This document shows positions 36,314-45,280 of a DNA stretch of 57,711 bases, one piece after another. Both the position numbers and the translations under genes were made by a program. The DNA comes from Anabaena azotica FACHB-119 (GTDB lineage: Bacteria; Cyanobacteriota; Cyanobacteriia; Cyanobacteriales; Nostocaceae). The notes under the pieces were generated by a model. The model made no database searches and was not told where the DNA came from. It saw only the letters and a list, made by a program, of their open reading frames with translations. The DNA is taken from positions 1-57,711 of the forward strand of contig NZ_JACJSG010000049.1 in the NCBI RefSeq assembly GCF_014697625.1. Reading direction: 5' to 3'. Positions within the stretch are counted from its first letter, which is position 1. Every line of letters begins with the position of its first letter.

Positions 36314-37822
36314 TTATTTCACATCGTAACCAAATAAATTAGGATCAACTTCCCCTAATTGCAAATCGGCTAAACCATATTCCGCCCATCGCCTTTCTAC
36401 CATCGCTGCTACATTTGCATCAGACTCTAAAGGCGCACCCCATTCATGGTCTGTTTCTGGGGGAATCTTAGTTGTAGCATCAATTCCCATACGTCCACCT
36501 AAGCCAATTTTTTCACTGGCAAAATCTAAGGTGTCAAATGGCGTATTCGGTAAAATGAATACGTCTCTTGTGGGGTCAACTTTAGAACTAATTGCCCATA
36601 CCACTTGGCGTGGGTCACGAATGTTGATGTCTTTATCAACGACGATGACAAATTTAGTGTAGGTGAATTGAGGTAACGCACTCCAAAACGCCAAAGCAGC
36701 CCGCCTTGCTTGTCCGGGGTATGCTTTATCAATGGAAATAATCGCCGCTTTGTAACTTAAGGCTTCCATTGGTAAGAAGAAATCAACAATTTCTGAGACT
36801 TGTTGCCGCAGAATTGGGGTATAAATACGGTTAAGTGCGATCGCCATCATCGCTTCTTCTTTAGGTGGACGACCGCTAAATGTGGTTAAATAAATTGGGT
36901 CTTGGCGGTGCGTCATACAATGGAAGCGTACCAAGGGAGAATCCTCTACGCCACCGTAATAGCCCATGTGGTCGCCAAAGGGGCCATCCGGTAAAACTTC
37001 CCCTGGGGTAATAGTTCCTTCCAAAACAAACTCAGAATCTGCGGGTACTTCTAAGTCTACAGTTTTACACTTGGCTAACTGCACACCCGAACCACCATAT
37101 AATCCAGCAAATAACCATTCCGATAAATCTACAGGGATGGGTGTAGCTGCTGCCATGATAATTAAAGGATCTACACCAAGTGCGATCGCCACCTCTAATT
37201 TTTGACCACGTTCAGCCGCCTTACGTAAATGTCTCGCGCCACCCCGCACTGATAACCAGTGGACTGTCATCGTATTTTGAGATTGCAGTTGCAAGCGATA
37301 TACACCCACATTTGGCGTACCCGTCTCACAATCTTTCGTAATTACCAGTCCTAACGTGATAATTTTGCCAGCATCACCAGGATAAGGACGAATCAACGGC
37401 AACTTATTTAAATCTAAATCATTACCTTGAATCACCACTTGCTGACAAGCAGGAAAAAAGTCCCGTCCTGGTTTTGCCTTAATCACATCGAACAGCACCT
37501 TACCAAAATCTATGGCCTGGGAAATTTTCTTTGGCGGTTTTGGCTGTTGCAGCATACTCAACTTTTTACCCAGAGTCTCCAACTCCAGGGGATGCTGCAT
37601 ATTCATCGCCCAACATATCCTCTCCACCGTTCCCATTAAATTGACCGCCACGGGAAAAGAAGAACCTTTAACGTTTTCAAATAACAAACCCGGCCCGCCT
37701 TGTTGCAGCATCCGGTTAGAAATCTCAGCAATTTCTAAATCTGGGTCAACCAAAGCAGAAATTCGCCGTAATTGCCCTTTGTCTTCTAAAATCTTAATAA
37801 ATCCCCGTAAATCTCTGGCCAT
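36314..37822 (-). CDS. UbiD-family prenylated-FMN-dependent decarboxylase
   Basis: 502 residues from ATG 37822 (a TTG two codons upstream is less likely). UbiD-family features: MARDLRGFIKILEDKGQL start, GGPGLLFENVKG, NVGVYRLQLQSQNTMTVHW, EGTITPGEVLPDGPFGDHMGYYGG, and FILPNTPFDTLDFA. In cyanobacteria this family is thought to decarboxylate the prenylated 4-hydroxybenzoate precursor of plastoquinone. It needs prenyl-FMN from a UbiX partner, not encoded in this window. It stands alone between two long gaps. Confidence 0.88.
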   Translation of the reverse strand: MARDLRGFIKILEDKGQLRRISALVDPDLEIAEISNRMLQQGGPGLLFENVKGSSFPVAVNLMGTVERICWAMNMQHPLELETLGKKLSMLQQPKPPKKISQAIDFGKVLFDVIKAKPGRDFFPACQQVVIQGNDLDLNKLPLIRPYPGDAGKIITLGLVITKDCETGTPNVGVYRLQLQSQNTMTVHWLSVRGGARHLRKAAERGQKLEVAIALGVDPLIIMAAATPIPVDLSEWLFAGLYGGSGVQLAKCKTVDLEVPADSEFVLEGTITPGEVLPDGPFGDHMGYYGGVEDSPLVRFHCMTHRQDPIYLTTFSGRPPKEEAMMAIALNRIYTPILRQQVSEIVDFFLPMEALSYKAAIISIDKAYPGQARRAALAFWSALPQFTYTKFVIVVDKDINIRDPRQVVWAISSKVDPTRDVFILPNTPFDTLDFASEKIGLGGRMGIDATTKIPPETDHEWGAPLESDANVAAMVERRWAEYGLADLQLGEVDPNLFGYDVK

Positions 37823-37828
37823 AGTCAA

Positions 37829-38165
37829 ACTAAATATTTAAGAACTGTAAAGCGCTCTCTTAATATTATGGCTTTTTATTCACCTGACTAGGCGCAAGAA
37901 AAATGTAGGGTGCGCTAGTTACGAGAAACCCTAGCTATACCAAGAAAATCTTCATACTGACGCACCCTACTAACTTTTCACGTCATGTGGAAAAGTTAAC
38001 GACAGACCTAACCCCCCAGCCCCCTTCCCTACGTTCGCGTAGCGTGCCGAAGGCAGGGAAGGGGGAGCAATTAAAGCCTCTCTCCTTGTAGGGGAGAGGA
38101 ATGGAAGTGGGGTTTTCCAGCCCGTGAAAAGTCAGATCAGTTCTCCAGTCCCCAGTTCCCAATCC
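37829..38165. other. Intergenic gap, mostly a dispersed repeat
   Basis: 337 bp between the UbiD gene and ftsI. A short inverted pair GTAGGGTGCG(C/T) / CGCACCCTAC-like lies at 37905-37970, then the dispersed repeat at 38005-38135. No gene is seen. Confidence 0.5.
38005..38135. repeat. Dispersed GC-rich repeat, copy 1
   Basis: It starts GACCTAACCCCCC and contains an arm pair CCCTTCCCT/AGGGAAGGG around a GTTCGCGTAGCG insert, then a GGGGAGAGG box, and ends CCCGTGAAAAGTCAG. A second copy in the opposite orientation lies at 55308-55416 with a much shorter loop (ACC) in place of the insert. Confidence 0.7.
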
Positions 38166-39995
38166 CTACGGCTTTTTATCATCAATCACCTGACTAGGCG
38201 CAAGGCGTTCAATAGGAATGAGTGCTTCCATTACAGATTTTACAATGGGGGCGGCAACGGTGGAACCATAAGCGTTGGCTCCTTTTGGTTCATCAACTAA
38301 TGCCAAGATTACATAGCGGGGGGATTCAACGGGGAGGATAGCAACAAAGCTGGTAATGCGAGCGCCCACAATGTAACCACCATTAGGACTGGCTTTTTGG
38401 GCTGTACCCGTTTTTCCGGCGATACGGTAGCCAGGGATTTGTGCAGGTTTCCCAGTCCCCTCTGTAACCACGGTTTCCATCATTTCTACAACTTTTTGGG
38501 TTGTGGTGGCTGAGAAAATCTGTCTTGGTGGGGGAAGATTGGGTGTGTAGTGAACTTGTCCTTTAGTATCTATTAATCCCCGGATGACATGGGGCGTTAC
38601 CAGTTTACCACCGTTAGCTAAGGCTCCGTGCATTTGTACTAGTTGTAATGGTGTTAAAGAAAAACCTTGCCCAAAGGAGGTAGTTGCAGGTTCAATGGCG
38701 GAGCGGATAAATTTTTCTTGGCTTTTCAGCGTACCAGCTACTGCAAAAGGTAAATCTGTATCTACAGGTTGTCCGAGTCCTAGACGTTCTAGCCAGTTGT
38801 AGTAAATTGAAGGTTTTAAACGCTGCATCATTTCCACCATGCCAATATTGCTGGAGTTTTGCAGAATTTGTGCAATATTGATACGTCCGTAACTGTTGCG
38901 TTGAGCGTTTCTAATGACATGGGAGCCAATGCGAATTGCACCAGAATCATTAAACACATCATCCGCTTTAATGACACCATTTTCTAGAGCGATCGCCACA
39001 TTCAACGGTTTAAAAGTCGAACCAGGCTCATACAGATCCGCTACTGTCCAGTTTTTGAACAGGGAAATATCGGACTTCGAGTATTCATTAGGGTTATAAG
39101 TGGGTTGAGACACCAAAGCGAGGATAGAACCATCCATCGCATCCATGACAATTACTGCACCCCGTTTCCCGCCAAACTTTTCTAACTGTTGTTTTAGCGC
39201 AGTCCGGGTAGCCCTCTGCAAACGAGTGTCAATAGTCAACTGCATCCGCAGGTCATCAGAATTCAAAAAGCCTTCAGGAGCATAATCAGGCATTAACGCC
39301 CCATTACCTGCCCTACTTAAGCGTACCGTTTTCACAGTCCGTTCTAGCCACTTCTCTTGGCTATATTCCACACCAGCTTGACCGCGACGATCAGCATCTA
39401 CATACCCGACTATATCCGCCGCTAAATCATCCTGGGGATAGTAGCGAGAGTATTTAGGAATCATTTCCAAACCATCCAAGCCTAACGCTTTGACGCGATC
39501 GGCCAATTCTTCGGGTAAGTCAGCAGTTAAAGTAATACCACTTTTTTGACCTTGAAAAATTTTAACTAAATCAGCAGGGTTTCTACTAATAATGGGAGCG
39601 AGGCGATCGCTTATTTCCTCATTAGACTTTTTAAATAACTTAGGATGGGCATATAAAGTATAAACAGGGCGATCGACTGCCAACACATTATCATTACGAT
39701 CTACCACCAAGCGACGGGGCATATAAGGACGCAAACTCACCATTTGCTGGTTGCGTGCGCGTTCTGTGAGTTTTTGTCCTTGCACAATCTGTAAATTGTA
39801 CACATTGATTGCCAAACCCACTCCAGCAGACATTAAAATGCCCCACACAATCAAAAGTCGAGTTTTGACATTCACACTCTGCCCTTGGGTATGAGGAATT
39901 GTTTTTGTTTCCACCTTTTTCGATACCCTTTTGCGCCTCGTGAACTCTGGCTTTTGAAATTTCCTAAACTTTAATCTACTTGGTGACTTTTGCAT
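38166..39995 (-). CDS. ftsI: Penicillin-binding protein, class B transpeptidase (FtsI/PBP2-type)
   Basis: 609 residues. A basic N-terminal tail (about 1-43), one membrane helix (46-66) and a PBP dimerisation domain (LRPYMPRRLVVDRNDNVLA) precede the transpeptidase. Its catalytic motifs are STFK (326-329, Ser nucleophile), SSN (381-383) and KTG (528-530). It cross-links septal peptidoglycan in the periplasm. No glycosyltransferase domain is present, so it is class B and would need an FtsW-like partner. The gene upstream (40461-41138) encodes a small bitopic protein like FtsL. ATG 39995. Confidence 0.9.
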   Translation of the reverse strand: MQKSPSRLKFRKFQKPEFTRRKRVSKKVETKTIPHTQGQSVNVKTRLLIVWGILMSAGVGLAINVYNLQIVQGQKLTERARNQQMVSLRPYMPRRLVVDRNDNVLAVDRPVYTLYAHPKLFKKSNEEISDRLAPIISRNPADLVKIFQGQKSGITLTADLPEELADRVKALGLDGLEMIPKYSRYYPQDDLAADIVGYVDADRRGQAGVEYSQEKWLERTVKTVRLSRAGNGALMPDYAPEGFLNSDDLRMQLTIDTRLQRATRTALKQQLEKFGGKRGAVIVMDAMDGSILALVSQPTYNPNEYSKSDISLFKNWTVADLYEPGSTFKPLNVAIALENGVIKADDVFNDSGAIRIGSHVIRNAQRNSYGRINIAQILQNSSNIGMVEMMQRLKPSIYYNWLERLGLGQPVDTDLPFAVAGTLKSQEKFIRSAIEPATTSFGQGFSLTPLQLVQMHGALANGGKLVTPHVIRGLIDTKGQVHYTPNLPPPRQIFSATTTQKVVEMMETVVTEGTGKPAQIPGYRIAGKTGTAQKASPNGGYIVGARITSFVAILPVESPRYVILALVDEPKGANAYGSTVAAPIVKSVMEALIPIERLAPSQVIDDKKP

Positions 39996-40460
39996 TACCC
40001 TGCTCAGTTAGTTTAGTCAATAGTCATTAGTCAATAGTCATTAGTCAATAGTCCTATAGTCTATAGTTATTCTCCCCCATCTCCCCCCACCTTTCAAGGG
40101 CAGGTTTTTTACACTTCGACCCAAAAACACTGATTTTAGGGTGTAGGGGTATAAGGGTGTAGGGGTGTAGGGGTAGATGAAAGTCTGATAATTTACTGAA
40201 TCTTATAGTCCTCACTGATTACTTTATGAAAAACCTGCCCTTAAGAGACTCCCCCTACTCCCCCTCTCACAAGTTTAGGTTTTTAATCTAGAAGTGAGTA
40301 AGGACTCTAAAACTAACGAGAAAATCATTGTTTTATTCACCCCTACACCCCTACACCCTTACACCCTTACACCCCAAACCAAGGTTTTTGGAACACCAAT
40401 AAAAAACCTACACCTGTCAGTCTCCCCCCACTCCCCCCACTTCCCTCACTCCTACTTAAA
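39996..40460. repeat. Repeat-filled gap with inverted heptanucleotide arrays
   Basis: The gap starts with an AGTCATTAGTCAAT-type tandem repeat (about 40015-40060). A GGGTGTA-type array (40138-40174) faces its inverted counterpart TACACCC (40338-40375). Within the gap AAGGGCAGGTTTTT (40096-40109) pairs with 40229-40242. No gene is seen. The arrays could fold into one large hairpin between ftsI and the FtsL-like gene. Confidence 0.75.
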
Positions 40461-41138
40461 TTAATACCCTAATCGCGGAGAATTTAAAGGCTGTGTTTGT
40501 GGACTAGGTGCGACACTGGGCGATACTACCTCTGATTTATGAGGTGCTGGGGATAAGAAAATTGTTCTAGATGGAGTAGGTGATACCAACCCTGCCGATT
40601 GAGTTTCTGCTTCCTCAGCCATTTTATGAGTTAACGTTGCATTAGTTGTGGTAATTTGCCGCTCATCTCTCTGTAGTTTTTGTAGTCGGCTATAACTTTG
40701 ACCCCAGAGTTCTTGAGTATATACCGTCAACCCATAAACCCCCAAAGCTCCTGCTACTAATAGGAACGCCGCAATTGAAGAGTAACGATGTATCCTATGT
40801 AATTGCTGCAACCACAAAGGTAATGCCTTGGCAGTGGGTACTACAGACACAGGCCTAAAATTTGACTGGGGATTTTTTTGTCTTTGGTTTGACTGGAATT
40901 TAAGATTGGCTGCTGGTTGTGCTGCTGAACCTTGCGTCCGCTTACTCACTGGAGACGATACATTCTTTGAAGAAGACCGTTGTCTTTTTGGGGGTGTGGA
41001 TGAAGGTTCAGTAGTAACTGTAGAATCATTGCTTACTTTCTCTCCCATACGAGTCCGTCGCTTTCTTAGAGATGAGCTAGCACCTCGCCGAAACCAACCC
41101 CCAGTTGCAGAAATATTCGATTTGCGAACAGCATCCAT
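40461..41138 (-). CDS. Small bitopic protein upstream of ftsI, candidate FtsL analogue
   Basis: 225 residues. A long basic, Ser/Pro/Gln-rich cytoplasmic part (1-110) leads to one membrane helix (about 120-140, YSSIAAFLLVAGALGVYGLT). A short periplasmic helix with heptad character (LWGQSYSRLQKLQRDERQITTTNATL) and a Pro/Ser-rich tail follow. The layout (one helix, then coiled coil) and place immediately upstream of ftsI match FtsL. Sequence similarity is too weak to name it. ATG 41138. The gap to ftsI is long (465 bp) and filled with repeats, so co-transcription is uncertain. Confidence 0.6.
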   Translation of the reverse strand: MDAVRKSNISATGGWFRRGASSSLRKRRTRMGEKVSNDSTVTTEPSSTPPKRQRSSSKNVSSPVSKRTQGSAAQPAANLKFQSNQRQKNPQSNFRPVSVVPTAKALPLWLQQLHRIHRYSSIAAFLLVAGALGVYGLTVYTQELWGQSYSRLQKLQRDERQITTTNATLTHKMAEEAETQSAGLVSPTPSRTIFLSPAPHKSEVVSPSVAPSPQTQPLNSPRLGY

Positions 41139-41787
41139 AGTTTTTTCAAGATATAAAATATTGTATTTTAAACTGTTTATCCGATTTTGCTAAGGTTAAA
41201 CTCACCTTTAAGGCGATAAGGGACTCCAAGTAAAAAATCATCAATTGTGAGGGGAGCAGTGGTTCGGCTGCGGGGAAATCGAGTTTCGACTACCGCGAAG
41301 CCGAAACTCAACTACCACGGAGTCGAGATTTACCAACCGGGAGCAGGGGAGCAGGGGGAAGGGAAGAAATTGTATAACTATTTTGCCTCTCACTCAATGA
41401 ATAATTTAATTTTTGCAAGCCCCTTAGCACAGGTAAGCCGTTAGTTTTTAAAACACACACTCATCAGCTTCATTCATAAATGAGAGTCAACTGTCAACTG
41501 TACAATAGAAAAATATTACTTATACTCAGCCGTCTTTACCTCCTAGTGCTGATTTACAATCTATACAACTATCTGAACCATCAGAATAACGAAGAAATAA
41601 AAATTTCTTTCGTCTATTCCCTGTTCGTTGTTCCCTATCTTCAATCCAAATGCTACTAATCAGCCTTGTACATAATAACTAAATCAAATAAATCTCTAAT
41701 ATATCCTGTTCCAAAAACATGCAGTAAATAGGTTATCGTATTCAAGAGGCGCAAAATTTTATTGCCACAATTGGTGAAAGAGGAGTT
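41139..41787. other. Intergenic gap with short palindromes
   Basis: About 650 bp without a supported gene. GAGTTTCG (41281-41288) and CGAAACTC (41302-41309) form a perfect 8-bp palindrome in a locally GC-rich repeat. A GGAGCAGGGGAGCAGGGGG purine run follows. Ribosome site AGAGGAG just before 41788 belongs to the lipoprotein gene. Confidence 0.5.
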
Positions 41788-42012
41788 ATGAGAACTAAAA
41801 TCTTTGGATTTGCTCTAATGTTAAGTCTGGCTGCTTTTCTCGGAGCCTGCGAAGGTGGTGGCGGCGGTAATACCACAACCACTCCTGCTGCTACAGGTGA
41901 GCCAACTGATACTGGAGCCGCTACCCCTGCTGCAACTACCCCTGCTGCAACCACCCCTGAAGCAACCACCCCTGCTGCAACCCCCACTGCTAGTCCCACT
42001 ACCACCCCCTAG
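41788..42012 (+). CDS. Small Thr/Ala/Pro-rich lipoprotein
   Basis: 74 residues. The signal peptide has a lipobox LGAC (Cys21), so it should be lipidated and anchored to a membrane facing the periplasm. The mature part is only GGGG followed by repeats of the ATTPA type. Such sequences are flexible and poorly conserved. The start at 41788 is certain (AGAGGAG 5 nt upstream). Function unknown. Confidence 0.7.
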   Translation: MRTKIFGFALMLSLAAFLGACEGGGGGNTTTTPAATGEPTDTGAATPAATTPAATTPEATTPAATPTASPTTTP

Positions 42013-42404
42013 TTAATTGATATCGTTTACTAGCAAGATTTGGGACAAGTGCTTGCTACCTTACTGAAGGTATTGAGTTTGTACAAAAATACTCACCTCA
42101 TTAAGTAGTTAAAGGTTGTTCAAATCAAGCTCAAAACGTACTCAAAACAAAAATTTTAGGTAAGGCTGTAATTAAGGACACTATTGATGATTACTACTTC
42201 ATCACTAGTGTCCAAAATTATAAGTAGGAAAAATTGTTATCATGTCTTGACATATAAGAAAATTAAATATAAAACAATGTTCATTGACACAAGGTAGATC
42301 ATTCATTTTCTAGTCCGTAACTTCTAGCCTATCTTTGGATAAAATAACAACGGGCGAAAAGTGTTGCTGATCCCTAATGAATCAAGAACTTTAGAGAATA
42401 GTCC
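42013..42404. other. Intergenic gap with a double-stem hairpin
   Basis: GGACACTA (42176-42183) pairs with TAGTGTCC (42206-42213), and inside it TGATGA (42185-42190) pairs with TCATCA (42199-42204). There is no T-run directly after, so a regulatory or repeat role is as likely as termination. Nothing else is seen in the gap. Confidence 0.5.
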
Positions 42405-42719
42405 ATGAAGTGGATAAGGCTGTTTATCTTAATCCTTGGCAGTAGTATTTTGGTCTGGTTGAGTGGTAACTGCGGCAATTTAGTTGTGGCTTTACCTCCA
42501 GCAGAAGACATCCCAGAAGAAATATTACGAACAGAAATTATCATAGATGCGCGATCGCCTATAGATGGCAGCCCTCTAACTGCTGCTCAATACGCACAAC
42601 TACAAGAACAGCTACAAACCAGCCCCCCGCGAAAATTAGACCCAACCATACGGCAAAATATATTCCTGATCCGGATACGCAGCTTGCTTAAGCAACTTTT
42701 CCCTTTCTTAAATCTTTAA
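42405..42719 (+). CDS. Conserved exported small protein of unknown function
   Basis: 104 residues from ATG 42405. A hydrophobic signal sequence (about 4-30, LFILILGSSILVWLSG) precedes a mature region with LPPAEDIPEEILRTEIIIDARSP and DGSPLTAAQYAQLQEQL, a pattern I associate with cyanobacterial proteins only. A second hydrophobic tail (LLKQLFPFLNL) ends it. It precedes glgB by 173 bp on the same strand, but no functional tie is evident. Confidence 0.6.
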   Translation: MKWIRLFILILGSSILVWLSGNCGNLVVALPPAEDIPEEILRTEIIIDARSPIDGSPLTAAQYAQLQEQLQTSPPRKLDPTIRQNIFLIRIRSLLKQLFPFLNL

Positions 42720-42892
42720 GGGTAGATCATTAAGGTAACAAATTCTTAGCTTTCCGCTTTCCCTCGATCGCCTCATCCCCTTGGTTAATTGTGCGATACG
42801 ATAACGGTGGGACAAAATTGCAAATAAATGTAAAGAATAGATATATACAAAACCCAATTTAGTCAATCAGTTTATTATTTGTAGGTAGCTTA

Positions 42893-45187
42893 ATGTCCAT
42901 GACCACGATCGCCCCTGAACAGGTTAACCGCATCGTCTGGAACCAGCATCATGATCCTTTTGAAATACTGGGTTCTCATCCCATAGAACAAAACGGTAAA
43001 AACGTTTGGGTTGTCAGAGCCTACCTACCAAACGCTAGTGCAGCTTGGGTAGTTCTCCCAGAACAACGGCAAGAATACCCCATGCAAACAGTACATGACC
43101 CCCACTTTTTTGAATGTACTATTGAAACTTCCGAGCTATCGAACTACCAGCTAAAAATTAAAGAGGGAGAGCATGAGCGTGTTACTTATGACCCTTACGC
43201 TTTTCGTTCCCCGCGTTTGACAGACTTTGATTTACATTTGTTTGCTGAAGGTAATCATCACCGCATTTACGAAAAACTAGGAGCGCACGCCACAGAAGTA
43301 AACGGAGTTAAAGGAGTTTACTTTGCAATTTGGGCCCCCAATGCTCGTAACGTCTCCGTCCTGGGAGACTTCAACCAATGGGACGGACGCAAACACCAGA
43401 TGCGTAAAGGCCCCACAGGTGTTTGGGAATTATTTATTCCTGAACTAGGAGTTGGGGAGCATTACAAATATGAAGTTAAAAATTTTGAGGGTCACATCTA
43501 CGAAAAATCTGATCCTTACGGTTTCCAGCAAGAACCGCGCCCTAAAACAGCTTCCATCGTCAGTGATTTAAACTCATACCAATGGAATGACCAAGACTGG
43601 TTAGAACAGCGTCGTCATACAGAACCCCTAACCCAGCCCATTTCAGTTTATGAGTTACATTTAGGTTCTTGGTTACACGCTGCTAGTGCAGAACCAGCTA
43701 AATTACCTAATGGCGAAACCGAACCTGTAGTTATTGCTTCCGAACTAAATCCAGGCGCACGCTTTTTAACATATCGGGAACTAGCCAACAGGCTCATTCC
43801 CTACGTTAAGGATCTGGGATACACTCACATTGAACTCTTACCAATTGCTGAACATCCCTTTGACGGGTCTTGGGGTTATCAAGTAACCGGATACTACGCC
43901 CCCACTTCGCGTTTTGGTAAGCCTGAAGATTTCATGTATTTTGTTGACCAATGTCATCAAAACGGCATTGGTGTAATTGTTGATTGGGTTCCTGGTCACT
44001 TCCCCAAAGATGGGCATGGTTTAGCCTTCTTTGATGGTACTCATTTATACGAACACGCCGACCCCCGCAAAGGTGAACATAAAGAGTGGGGAACTCTGGT
44101 GTTCAACTACAGCCGTAACGAAGTCCGTAATTTTTTGGTAGCGAATGCCCTGTTTTGGTTTGACAAGTATCATATTGATGGCATTCGTGTTGATGCAGTC
44201 GCTTCCATGCTCTACCTTGACTACTGTCGCAAACCGGGAGAGTGGCTACCCAACCAATACGGCGGTAGAGAAAATTTAGAAGCAGCAGACTTTCTACGTC
44301 AAGTCAATCACCTGCTTTTTAGTTATTTTCCCGGTGTTCTTTCCATTGCCGAAGAATCCACAGCTTGGCCGATGGTATCATGGCCTACTTACACAGGTGG
44401 TTTAGGCTTTAACCTCAAGTGGAACATGGGTTGGATGCACGATATGCTGGATTACTTCAGCATGGATCCTTGGTTTAGGCAGTTCCACCAAAATAACGTC
44501 ACTTTTAGTATGTGGTATAACCACAGCGAAAATTTCATGCTGGCTCTGTCCCACGATGAAGTGGTGCATGGTAAGAGCAATATCATCGGTAAAATGCCGG
44601 GGGATAGATGGCAAAAATTAGCAAATGTGCGTTGTTTGTTCACCTATATGTTTACTCACCCAGGTAAGAAAACCATGTTCATGAGCATGGAATTTGGGCA
44701 ATGGAGTGAGTGGAATGTGTGGGCTGATTTAGAATGGCCTTTATTACAATTTGAACCACACCAACAATTGAAAAAGTTCTTTGCAGAACTGAATAAACTT
44801 TACCGTTCTGAACCTGCTTTATACACCCTAGATTTTGCTAGAGAAGGGTTTGAATGGATTGATTGTAGCGATAATCGCCACAGTGTAGTTTCCTTTATCC
44901 GACGTGATAAAGACAATGGAAATTTTGTGGTGGTGGTTTGTAACTTCACACCTCAGCCTCATTCTCACTACCGTATTGGTGTACCGGAAAAAGGTTTTTA
45001 CACTGAGTTATTTAACAGTGATGCTCGTCAATATGGCGGTAGTAATATGGGTAATTTAGGCGGTAAATGGACTGATGATTGGTCAATGCACAATCGTTCC
45101 TATTCCCTAGATTTATGTTTACCACCTTTAGGCGTTTTAATTTTGAAGTTGGATAAAGAAGAAACGGCTAAAGCGTTAGGTTCTTAA
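42893..45187 (+). CDS. glgB: 1,4-alpha-glucan branching enzyme
   Basis: 764 residues, full length. An N-terminal beta-sandwich extension (about 1-110), a CBM48 domain (about 115-225, FAIWAPNARNVSVLGDFNQWDG) and a GH13 barrel follow in order. Catalytic residues lie in DGIRVDAVASML (nucleophile Asp), IAEESTAWP (acid/base Glu) and ALSHDEVVHGK (stabilising Asp). It makes the alpha-1,6 branches of glycogen. Either ATG 42893 or the one two codons later could be used. A strong terminator follows at 45194-45218. Confidence 0.96.
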   Translation: MSMTTIAPEQVNRIVWNQHHDPFEILGSHPIEQNGKNVWVVRAYLPNASAAWVVLPEQRQEYPMQTVHDPHFFECTIETSELSNYQLKIKEGEHERVTYDPYAFRSPRLTDFDLHLFAEGNHHRIYEKLGAHATEVNGVKGVYFAIWAPNARNVSVLGDFNQWDGRKHQMRKGPTGVWELFIPELGVGEHYKYEVKNFEGHIYEKSDPYGFQQEPRPKTASIVSDLNSYQWNDQDWLEQRRHTEPLTQPISVYELHLGSWLHAASAEPAKLPNGETEPVVIASELNPGARFLTYRELANRLIPYVKDLGYTHIELLPIAEHPFDGSWGYQVTGYYAPTSRFGKPEDFMYFVDQCHQNGIGVIVDWVPGHFPKDGHGLAFFDGTHLYEHADPRKGEHKEWGTLVFNYSRNEVRNFLVANALFWFDKYHIDGIRVDAVASMLYLDYCRKPGEWLPNQYGGRENLEAADFLRQVNHLLFSYFPGVLSIAEESTAWPMVSWPTYTGGLGFNLKWNMGWMHDMLDYFSMDPWFRQFHQNNVTFSMWYNHSENFMLALSHDEVVHGKSNIIGKMPGDRWQKLANVRCLFTYMFTHPGKKTMFMSMEFGQWSEWNVWADLEWPLLQFEPHQQLKKFFAELNKLYRSEPALYTLDFAREGFEWIDCSDNRHSVVSFIRRDKDNGNFVVVVCNFTPQPHSHYRIGVPEKGFYTELFNSDARQYGGSNMGNLGGKWTDDWSMHNRSYSLDLCLPPLGVLILKLDKEETAKALGS

Positions 45188-45193
45188 TGTTGG

Positions 45194-45218
45194 AGGTGGG
45201 TATTATCCCACCTTTTTT
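45194..45218 (+). terminator. Rho-independent terminator after glgB
   Basis: AGGTGGG pairs perfectly with CCCACCT around a 6-base loop, followed directly by a T-run (45213-45218). It lies 7 nt after the glgB stop. Confidence 0.85.
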
Positions 45219-45280
45219 ATTCTTGAGAATCTGCAAGATTATCAAATAATGACTTTATTATTAATAATCTTCTGCCACAA

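Noticed and set aside
41247..41444. 65-codon plus-strand frame
   Set aside because: It lies over a palindromic repeat and purine run, with no ribosome site or conserved pattern.
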